Assembly (NCBI GenBank): GCA_905221435.1
Contig: CAJNDD010000028.1
Location: forward strand, 1-22,029
Source of the DNA: a bacterium
GTDB lineage: Bacteria; Bacillota; Bacilli; Lactobacillales; Streptococcaceae
Direction: 5' to 3'
Length of the DNA: 22,029 bases
The notes under the pieces were generated by a model that saw nothing but the letters and a program-made list of their open reading frames with translations, did not search any database and was not told where the DNA came from. A program made the position numbers and the translations under genes. Below are positions 1 to 5,591 of this stretch, in pieces (the stretch's first letter is position 1; every line of letters starts with the position of its first letter).

Positions 1-46
1 GATCCTCTTCTCCTCTTCTGTACTTCTCGCTACCTCAACTGCACAC

Positions 47-69
47 AAAAAGAGAGGCACTGCCTCTCT
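47..69 (-). terminator. Intrinsic terminator after nusG
   Basis: The 7-bp stem AGAGAGG (51-57) / CCTCTCT (63-69) has a 5-nt loop. Read on the minus strand it is followed by a T run (47-50). It starts 4 nt after the nusG stop codon and closes the rpmG-secE-nusG unit. Confidence 0.85.
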
Positions 70-73
70 GCGG

Positions 74-610
74 TTATAATTCTGCAATTTGGTTGAGATT
101 TACTTCTGCAATCGTATCATTACCAAACATAGAGATAATCATCTTCACTTTGTTGTTATCGATTTCAGTAATTTTACCTGTATAGTCTGCAAAAGCGCCA
201 TCAATGATGCGGACTGTCTGGCCAACTTCAACATCAATATCAAACTCTTGAACAGTTTGTCCCATTGAAACCAGAATATCACGGATTTCTTGTTCCAATA
301 GTGGAGTTGGTTTTGATCTGTTACCATGTGAGCCGACGAATCCTGTTACGTTAGGTGTATTTCGAACGACGAACCATGCTTCATCGGTCATGACCATTTC
401 TACAAGGACATAACCTGGAAAGCGATTCTCTTCAACTTCCTTTTTCTTTCCATTTTTCTCAACTTGCACGGTTTGTGTTGGAATCTCAACGCGTAGAATA
501 TTATCCAACATGTTATATGTTTGCGCACGTTGCAATAGATTTTCTTTTACCTTATTTTCATAGCCAGAATAAGTTTGTAGAACAAACCATCCCTTGTCAA
601 AACTATCCAT
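74..610 (-). CDS. nusG: Transcription termination/antitermination factor NusG
   Basis: This 178-aa protein has the normal bacterial NusG length. It binds RNA polymerase and modulates pausing, Rho-dependent termination and coupling to ribosomes. The N-terminal NGN domain starts at WFVLQTYSGYENKVKENL and contains the typical FPGYVLVEM strand. The C-terminal KOW domain is seen around VGQTVRIIDGAFADYTGKI. I chose the ATG at 610 (MDSFDKGW) because AAAGGAAAT lies just upstream; an in-frame ATG five codons earlier (625) has no better ribosome site. It is the last gene of rpmG-secE-nusG, the usual Gram-positive arrangement. A terminator follows directly. A long hairpin lies between it and secE. Confidence 0.97.
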   Translation of the reverse strand: MDSFDKGWFVLQTYSGYENKVKENLLQRAQTYNMLDNILRVEIPTQTVQVEKNGKKKEVEENRFPGYVLVEMVMTDEAWFVVRNTPNVTGFVGSHGNRSKPTPLLEQEIRDILVSMGQTVQEFDIDVEVGQTVRIIDGAFADYTGKITEIDNNKVKMIISMFGNDTIAEVNLNQIAEL

Positions 611-632
611 GATATTTCCTTTCATACATATA

Positions 633-670
633 TAGAAGAAAGCTAGCAGAAGCTCTCTGCTTTTCTTCTA
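633..670 (-). other. Long intercistronic hairpin between secE and nusG
   Basis: The arms AGAAGAAA + AGCAGA (634-641, 645-650) and TCTGCTTTTCTTCT (656-669) pair over 14 bp, with a 3-nt bulge (642-644) and a 5-nt loop (651-655). T633/A670 can add one more pair. In the minus-strand RNA it includes the secE stop codon and ends about 23 nt before the nusG ATG. No T run follows, so it does not look like a terminator. An RNA-processing or stability element is possible. Confidence 0.6.
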
Positions 671-844
671 AAAAATGTTAATAAATCGAATCAAACCTGA
701 TACAATCAACTGGTCAAAAATGTAAATGATGACCACAAAGAAGGCTGTGTATTCCATAATAGAGCGAAAATCTCTCCAGCTTTCTTTGCGAGTTGGCCAA
801 GTTGTTTCTTTAAGAAGTTTAAGAATATCCTTAATAAAACCCAT
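668..844 (-). CDS. secE: Preprotein translocase subunit SecE
   Basis: This 58-aa protein begins MGFIKDILKLLKETTWPTRK. It is the short single-span SecE typical of Firmicutes. SecE clamps the two halves of SecY in the membrane translocon. The conserved amphipathic segment with TTWPTRKE (about residues 14-21) is followed by one membrane span (about residues 33-52) and a short tail ending in RFINIF. The ATG at 844 follows GATAGGAGAGAACG, a good ribosome site that overlaps the end of rpmG. The position between rpmG and nusG is the classical order. The stop codon lies in a hairpin leading to nusG. Confidence 0.93.
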   Translation of the reverse strand: MGFIKDILKLLKETTWPTRKESWRDFRSIMEYTAFFVVIIYIFDQLIVSGLIRFINIF

Positions 845-853
845 CGTTCTCTC

Positions 854-1006
854 CTATCTCGTTTCTCTATGTGTCGTATATTTTCCACAATGTTTACAAA
901 ATTTATTTACTTCTAGTCGTGTAGGCTTGGGGTTCCCACTAATTTTGATTGAGTAATTCCTTGAACCACAAACTGCACAAGCTAGGCTTGCTTTTTTTAG
1001 TGCCAT
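854..1006 (-). CDS. rpmG: 50S ribosomal protein bL33 (zinc-binding form)
   Basis: This 50-aa protein begins [18 protein letters not shown]. It is a bL33 of the large ribosomal subunit. Two CxxC pairs (C10/C13 and C37/C40) form the zinc ribbon, so this is the zinc-containing (C+) paralogue and not the cysteine-free one. Basic, short and ending HRETR, it matches the family length. The ATG at 1006 follows GATGGAGGCGTT. It lies between pbp2A and secE; secE starts 9 nt after the rpmG stop. A strong promoter in the 52-nt gap after pbp2A should drive rpmG-secE-nusG independently. Confidence 0.95.
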   Translation of the reverse strand: MALKKASLACAVCGSRNYSIKISGNPKPTRLEVNKFCKHCGKYTTHRETR

Positions 1007-1024
1007 AACGCCTCCATCTTATCT

Positions 1025-1053
1025 ATTATAACAAGAAACCTAGGCTTTGACAA
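1025..1053 (-). promoter_or_regulatory. Promoter of rpmG-secE-nusG
   Basis: On the minus strand the -35 is TTGTCA (1048-1053), the spacer is 17 nt, and the -10 is TATAAT (1025-1030) with an extended TGT just before it. The predicted start is near 1018, giving a leader of about 12 nt with the ribosome site. The -35 overlaps a 6-bp dyad AGGCTT/AAGCCT (1042-1057). Confidence 0.85.
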
Positions 1054-1058
1054 GCCTC

Positions 1059-3254
1059 TTAACGAAATAGATTAAGGATTGAGTCCCATATTGTCTGGGC
1101 TTTTTCTTTTATCTTAGCTTCTGAAATCGCACGTCCTGCTTCATCTACAAGATTTTGTGCACGACTACGAATATCTCCTATCGGGTCCTCAGACTGGTTT
1201 GTCTCATTTTCAACAACTTGCTTTTTCGTATTTTCTGGTTCAATCCCATTTTGTTTATAAGCATTCTCAACTGTAAAAGTGCTACCTGGAGTGTATGGCA
1301 AAATGGTATTAGCCATACTTCTAAAGACATGGGCTGCTCCATTTGAGGTCGAACCTGCCAGATAATGGTTCTCATCTGTTGTTGGGAAGCCGAGCCAGTG
1401 GCTGATTACAACATCCGGAGTATAGCCGATCACCCACTGGTCACTGGTATATTCTGGATTGAAAACAGCTTCGGTAGTACCTGTCTTCCCTGCCATGACA
1501 TAATCTGCAGGTGACGAACTAATCCCCGTACCATTGGTAAATGTTCCTAACATCATGCTGGTCATTTTATCAGCCACAGACTTATCGATCACTCGTTTTT
1601 GGGAGTTTTTATGGCTCTTGATGACCTGTCCACTGGCATTTTCGATACGAGTGATGAAATGCGCCTCAGGCATCAGTCCTTCATTAGCAAAGGCTGCATA
1701 GGCTTGTGCCATCTGAAGAGGATTCGTCTCTACTCCTCCACCTAGGGCAACTCCGAGAACACGGTCAACTTTATCCATATTCAGACCAAATCTCGTCCCA
1801 GCTTCAAAAGCCTTATTGATTCCCAAATCATTTACAGTCGCAACCGCTGGTAGGTTGAGTGATTCTGCCAAGGCCTGATACATAGGTACTTCTGGAGATG
1901 TCTTAATACCCGCATAGTTGTCTACTTGATAACTGTCATACTGCATAGTGTGGTTGTCCAGTTGCTTGTTCAGAGCCCATCCGGCTTCCACAGCTGGAGT
2001 ATAAACCACTAAAGGTTTGATAGTTGAACCCGGGCTACGCTTAGACTGAGTGGCATAGTTGAAATTACGAAAGCCTGGTTTGTCATCACCAGCTACACGA
2101 CCAACAACTCCACGCACTCCACCAGTCTTGGGTTCTAGAGCGACACTACCTGATTCGGCATGCGTTCCGTCTTCTGCTGTTGGAAATAGCGAAGTGTTTT
2201 CGTAAATAATCTGCATGTTTGCTTGGTAGTTTTGGTCAAGCTCTGTGTAGATTCGATAGCCGTTGTTGACAATCTCTTCTTCTGTGAGATTGTACTTGGA
2301 AACCGCTTCGTTGACAACTGCATCAAAATAGGACGGGTAACGATAATCCGAAACTTTGCCTTCATACTTATCTTGCAGTTGAGAAGCCATATCTACTCCA
2401 GCCGCTTCGGTCTCTTGATTTTTATCAATATAACCCGCTGCAACCATATTTTGCAAAACAGTATCCCTACGGTTGGTCGAAGTTTCAACAGAATTTAATG
2501 GATTATACAATTCTGGTCCCTTGAGCATCCCTGCTAGAGTGGCTGCCTGATCAAGCGATAGTTGTGAAGCCGATACACCGAAATATTTCTTACTTGCATC
2601 TTCAACACCCCATATCCCATTTCCAAAGTAGGCATTATTGAGGTACATAGTAAGGATTTGCTCCTTGCTGTATTTCTTGGTCAACTCTAAGGCAAGGAAA
2701 AACTCCTTGGCCTTCCGTTCAACGGTCTGGTCCTGGGAAAGATAGGCATTTTTCGCCAACTGTTGAGTGATGGTGGACCCCCCTCCAGAACGACCTGCTG
2801 TAAGGATAGCTAGAAAGAAACGACCGTAGTTAATCCCATCATTTTTATAAAAGGAACGGTCCTCTGTCGCGACGACAGCATTTTGCAAGTCTTTACTGAT
2901 ATCTGTCAGTTCAACATAGGTTCCCTTTTGACCTGACAGGGCTCCTGCCTCTTTTTCTTCGCGGTCAAAAATCAGAGTTCGCGTTTTCAAGGCATTTTGC
3001 AAGTCATTGACATTGGCCGACTTGGCTATTGCAAATAGGTAGGTTCCTACTAGCAAACCAGCACTTAACCCTAAAATGATGACGATTTTTGTCAGATGAT
3101 AACGACGCCAAAATTTCCGAATTGGGCCTACTTGGGACAATTTTTTTCTATCGCTCCGTGAACGACGCATGCTAGTCGAATCAGACTCTGTTGATTCACT
3201 CGTTTCTTTTTTAAAGAGAGAAAGGAACTTCTCAAATAATTTATCTAATTTCAT
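1059..3254 (-). CDS. pbp2A: Bifunctional class A penicillin-binding protein 2a (glycosyltransferase/transpeptidase)
   Basis: This 731-aa membrane enzyme polymerises lipid II into glycan and cross-links the peptides outside the cell. A basic, Ser/Thr-rich cytoplasmic tail (1-55) precedes one membrane span (about 57-77). The GT51 domain shows EDRSF with catalytic Glu131, GGSTITQQLAKN (157-169) and the KEQILTMYLNNAYFG block. The transpeptidase domain shows SxxK as STIK (Ser410-Lys413), SLN (465-467) and KTGTT (590-594). All three motifs look intact; I see no resistance-type remodelling, though alleles were not compared. The C-terminus is Asn/Glu/Lys-rich. The start lies 6 nt after a -10 box, so the mRNA is predicted to be leaderless; no ribosome site sits at normal spacing. 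It is divergent from the pseudouridine synthase gene. Confidence 0.97.
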   Translation of the reverse strand: MKLDKLFEKFLSLFKKETSESTESDSTSMRRSRSDRKKLSQVGPIRKFWRRYHLTKIVIILGLSAGLLVGTYLFAIAKSANVNDLQNALKTRTLIFDREEKEAGALSGQKGTYVELTDISKDLQNAVVATEDRSFYKNDGINYGRFFLAILTAGRSGGGSTITQQLAKNAYLSQDQTVERKAKEFFLALELTKKYSKEQILTMYLNNAYFGNGIWGVEDASKKYFGVSASQLSLDQAATLAGMLKGPELYNPLNSVETSTNRRDTVLQNMVAAGYIDKNQETEAAGVDMASQLQDKYEGKVSDYRYPSYFDAVVNEAVSKYNLTEEEIVNNGYRIYTELDQNYQANMQIIYENTSLFPTAEDGTHAESGSVALEPKTGGVRGVVGRVAGDDKPGFRNFNYATQSKRSPGSTIKPLVVYTPAVEAGWALNKQLDNHTMQYDSYQVDNYAGIKTSPEVPMYQALAESLNLPAVATVNDLGINKAFEAGTRFGLNMDKVDRVLGVALGGGVETNPLQMAQAYAAFANEGLMPEAHFITRIENASGQVIKSHKNSQKRVIDKSVADKMTSMMLGTFTNGTGISSSPADYVMAGKTGTTEAVFNPEYTSDQWVIGYTPDVVISHWLGFPTTDENHYLAGSTSNGAAHVFRSMANTILPYTPGSTFTVENAYKQNGIEPENTKKQVVENETNQSEDPIGDIRSRAQNLVDEAGRAISEAKIKEKAQTIWDSILNLFR

Positions 3255-3260
3255 GCGTTT

Positions 3261-3289
3261 ATTTTATCATCTTCACCATAGGAACTCAA
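3261..3289 (-). promoter_or_regulatory. Promoter of pbp2A (predicted leaderless)
   Basis: On the minus strand the -35 is TTGAGT (3284-3289), the spacer is 17 nt, and the -10 is TAAAAT (3261-3266) preceded by TGA (extended -10). Only 6 nt (3255-3260) separate the -10 from the pbp2A ATG, so transcription should start at or next to the A of ATG. Confidence 0.75.
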
Positions 3290-3302
3290 GAATTTAGCTA
3301 CT

Positions 3303-3327
3303 CCCTATCCAAATAGGGCTTTTTTTG
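3303..3327 (+). terminator. Terminator-like hairpin between the divergent promoters
   Basis: CCCTAT (3303-3308), a 4-nt loop and ATAGGG (3313-3318) are followed on the plus strand by C and a T run to 3326. It has the form of a short rho-independent terminator on the plus strand, yet no plus-strand gene precedes it. Its T run overlaps the extended -10 of the downstream promoter. It may stop antisense transcripts from pbp2A. The stem is short, so confidence is moderate. Confidence 0.5.
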
Positions 3328-3334
3328 TTACAAT
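3326..3334 (+). promoter_or_regulatory. Extended -10 promoter of the pseudouridine synthase gene (predicted leaderless)
   Basis: TG-T-TACAAT forms an extended -10 (TG at 3326-3327, hexamer at 3329-3334). No good -35 is visible. The ATG at 3341 lies 6 nt downstream of the hexamer, at the expected transcription start. No Shine-Dalgarno sequence precedes it. Confidence 0.7.
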
Positions 3335-3340
3335 ATCTGT

Positions 3341-4216
3341 ATGCAATTCACATTTACATTACCCGAATCCTTGCCTCAAATGACGGTCAAACAATTTCTA
3401 GAGGAACAACTCCTCATTCCTAGAAAAATCCGCCATTTTTTGAGAATAAAGAAGAACATCTTAATGAATCACAAAGAAGTTCACTGGAACGATATGGTCA
3501 AACCAGGTGACATTTGCCAGTTGACTTTTGACGAGGAAGATTATCCCAAAAAGGAAATCCTTTGGGGCAATCCAGACCTCGTTGAGGAAGTTTATCAAGA
3601 CCAACATCTCATTATCGTCAACAAACCTGAGGGTATGAAAACCCATGGAAATCAACCTAATGAAATCGCCCTTCTCAACCATGTCTCTGCCTACGTTGGC
3701 CAAACCTGCTATGTCGTTCATCGCCTGGATATGGAAACAAGCGGTTTAATGCTTTTCGCTAAAAATCCTTTTATCCTTCCTATTCTCAATCGTTTATTGG
3801 AGAAAAAGGAAATCGCTCGTGAATACTGGGCATTCGTAGAGGGGCAAGTAGGGAGCAAAGAACTTATCTTCCGAGATAAAATTGGTCGTGATCGACACGA
3901 TCGCCGAAAACGAATGGTGGACTCTAAAAATGGGCAATATGCTGAAACGCATATCAGTCGATTAAAGCAATTCCCAAACAAGACTTCTCTGGTTCGTTGC
4001 AAACTAAAGACCGGCCGAACGCATCAGATTCGTGTTCACCTTTCTCATCACAAGCATCCTATCATGGGCGATCCCCTCTATAACTCTGGTTCAAAAGCAA
4101 GCAGACTCATGCTCCATGCCTTCCGACTATCCTTTACCCATCCACTCACCTTCGAAAAATTAAGTTTTACTGCCCTCTCGGATACTTTCGAAACAGAATT
4201 AAAACAAAATGGATGA
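3341..4216 (+). CDS. RluA/RluD-family 23S rRNA pseudouridine synthase
   Basis: This 291-aa protein converts specific uridines in RNA, most likely 23S rRNA, to pseudouridine. An S4-like RNA-binding region (about residues 12-65) is followed by the catalytic domain. The signature HRLDMETSGLMLFAKN carries the catalytic Asp130. KPEGMKTHG (about 95-103) and GRTHQIRVHLSHHKHPIMGDPLY are the other conserved blocks. The family is clear; the target position (RluD, RluC or another) cannot be fixed from sequence alone, so no symbol is given. It is the only plus-strand gene here. The ATG sits directly after an extended -10, implying a leaderless mRNA. It converges on gap across a bidirectional terminator. 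Confidence 0.92.
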   Translation: MQFTFTLPESLPQMTVKQFLEEQLLIPRKIRHFLRIKKNILMNHKEVHWNDMVKPGDICQLTFDEEDYPKKEILWGNPDLVEEVYQDQHLIIVNKPEGMKTHGNQPNEIALLNHVSAYVGQTCYVVHRLDMETSGLMLFAKNPFILPILNRLLEKKEIAREYWAFVEGQVGSKELIFRDKIGRDRHDRRKRMVDSKNGQYAETHISRLKQFPNKTSLVRCKLKTGRTHQIRVHLSHHKHPIMGDPLYNSGSKASRLMLHAFRLSFTHPLTFEKLSFTALSDTFETELKQNG

Positions 4217-4241
4217 CACCAGCATCCATTTTTCTATACAA

Positions 4242-4269
4242 AAAAGCAAGACCAGAAGGCCTTGCTTTT
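4242..4269. terminator. Bidirectional terminator between the pseudouridine synthase gene and gap
   Basis: AAAAGCAAG (4242-4250) and CTTGCTTTT (4261-4269) pair over 9 bp. Two further inner C-G pairs are possible. T runs occur on both strands, so it can end the plus-strand gene (stop at 4216) and gap on the minus strand (stop at 4283). Confidence 0.85.
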
Positions 4270-4282
4270 ATCGACTCAAGAA

Positions 4283-5293
4283 TTATTTAGCGATTTTTGC
4301 AAAGTATTCAAGAGTACGTACAAGCTGTGCAGTGTATGACATTTCGTTGTCGTACCATGATACAACTTTAACCAATTGTTTACCGTCAACGTCAAGAACT
4401 TTAGTTTGAGTTGCGTCGAACAATGAACCGTAAGACATACCTACGATATCTGAAGATACGATTGGATCTTCTGTGTAACCATATGATTCGTTTGAAGCTG
4501 CTTTCATAGCTGCGTTTACTTCATCAACAGTAACGTTCTTTTCAAGAACTGCTACCAATTCAGTAACTGATCCAGTTGGAGTTGGAACACGTTGTGCAGA
4601 TCCGTCAAGTTTACCATTCAATTCTGGGATTACAAGACCGATAGCTTTAGCAGCACCAGTTGAGTTAGGAACGATGTTTGCAGCACCAGCGCGAGCACGG
4701 CGAAGGTCACCACCACGGTGTGGTCCGTCAAGGATCATTTGGTCACCAGTGTAAGCGTGGATAGTAGTCATCAAACCTTCTACAACACCGAAGTTGTCTT
4801 GAAGAGCTTTAGCCATTGGAGCCAAGCAGTTTGTAGTACATGAAGCACCTGAGATAACTGTTTCAGTACCATCAAGAACGTCGTGGTTAGTGTTGAATAC
4901 GATTGTTTTAACATCGTTTCCACCAGGAGCAGTGATAACAACTTTTTTAGCTCCACCAGCGTGCAAGTGTTTTTCAGCCGCGGCTTTCTTAGCAAAGAAA
5001 CCAGTTGCTTCAAGAACGATTTCTACACCGTCAGTAGCCCAGTCGATTTGTTCTGGATCACGTTCAGCAGAAACTTTAACGAATTTACCGTTAACTTCGA
5101 ATCCACCCTCTTTAACTTCAACAGTACCATCGAAACGACCTTGAGTTGTGTCGTATTTCAACAAGTGTGCAAGCATAACTGGGTCTGTAAGGTCGTTGAT
5201 GCGAGTAACTTCAACACCTTCTACGTTTTGGATACGGCGGAAAGCAAGACGACCGATACGTCCGAAACCGTTAATACCAACTTTAACTACCAT
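4283..5293 (-). CDS. gap: Glyceraldehyde-3-phosphate dehydrogenase (NAD-dependent, glycolytic)
   Basis: This 336-aa enzyme oxidises glyceraldehyde-3-phosphate to 1,3-bisphosphoglycerate with NAD+ and phosphate in the cytoplasm. It starts [18 protein letters not shown] (Rossmann NAD site). The catalytic cysteine is Cys152 in [15 protein letters not shown], and His179 in [10 protein letters not shown] is the catalytic base. The C-terminal [16 protein letters not shown] block is complete. I placed the start at 5293 because AAGGAGGAAAT lies 5 nt upstream; the frame stays open to 5365 but that extension has no ribosome site. Codon use is highly biased, as for an abundant glycolytic protein. It has a leader of about 80 nt and its own strong promoter. 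In streptococci this protein is also found on the cell surface, which the sequence does not show. Confidence 0.98.
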   Translation of the reverse strand: MVVKVGINGFGRIGRLAFRRIQNVEGVEVTRINDLTDPVMLAHLLKYDTTQGRFDGTVEVKEGGFEVNGKFVKVSAERDPEQIDWATDGVEIVLEATGFFAKKAAAEKHLHAGGAKKVVITAPGGNDVKTIVFNTNHDVLDGTETVISGASCTTNCLAPMAKALQDNFGVVEGLMTTIHAYTGDQMILDGPHRGGDLRRARAGAANIVPNSTGAAKAIGLVIPELNGKLDGSAQRVPTPTGSVTELVAVLEKNVTVDEVNAAMKAASNESYGYTEDPIVSSDIVGMSYGSLFDATQTKVLDVDGKQLVKVVSWYDNEMSYTAQLVRTLEYFAKIAK

Positions 5294-5379
5294 TAGTGAT
5301 TTCCTCCTTATGAAAATCATGAAAATTTTATTGTGAAAAGAGTAACTTGAATCACTACAAATCACCTTTCAACATTATT

Positions 5380-5408
5380 ATTATATAACTATTTAAGTAG
5401 AATTGCAA
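5380..5408 (-). promoter_or_regulatory. Promoter of gap
   Basis: On the minus strand the -35 is TTGCAA (5403-5408), the spacer is 17 nt, and the -10 is a perfect TATAAT (5380-5385). The predicted start is near 5373, giving a leader of about 80 nt. The leader contains GTGATT twice (near 5349-5366); no known riboswitch fold was recognised. Confidence 0.85.
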
Positions 5409-5508
5409 GTACGGGCGTTGTTTTTCTCTCTTGCTTTTCTACTTTTCAAGTTCCTTCATTCCCCTAAGCTTTTATTTCTAGGATCTTCTATTCTATCCGC
5501 ATAGCCTT

Positions 5509-5557
5509 CTCTTCTCATAGTTCAACTCTAACTTCAGAAATAGGACTATGAAAAGAG
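5509..5557. repeat. Imperfect inverted repeat in the gap-adhE intergenic region
   Basis: The 15-nt arms at 5509-5523 and 5543-5557 match at 13 of 15 positions around a 19-nt centre. The right arm overlaps the adhE terminator stem. It lies in the 298-nt region between adhE and gap, which otherwise holds only the gap promoter and leader and the adhE terminator. No small gene was found there. Confidence 0.5.
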
Positions 5558-5577
5558 ACAGGATAACTCCTGCCTCT
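5551..5577 (-). terminator. Intrinsic terminator of adhE
   Basis: The 10-bp stem AGAGACAGGA (5554-5563) / TCCTGCCTCT (5568-5577) includes one mismatch that is a G-U wobble in RNA. The loop is 4 nt. On the minus strand TTTT (5551-5553 and the adjoining base) follows. It starts 14 nt after the adhE stop codon. Confidence 0.85.
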
Positions 5578-5591
5578 AGGCTGATAAACGA

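Noticed and set aside
4883..5296. Open frame of 137 codons on the plus strand opposite gap
   Set aside because: It is a mirror of the highly biased gap codons, with no ribosome site and no domain. Similar antisense frames lie over adhE (5730-6035, 7096-7496, 7843-8257) and tkt.
5294..5373. Possible riboswitch in the gap leader
   Set aside because: The leader is about 80 nt and I found no stable multi-stem fold or known riboswitch core.
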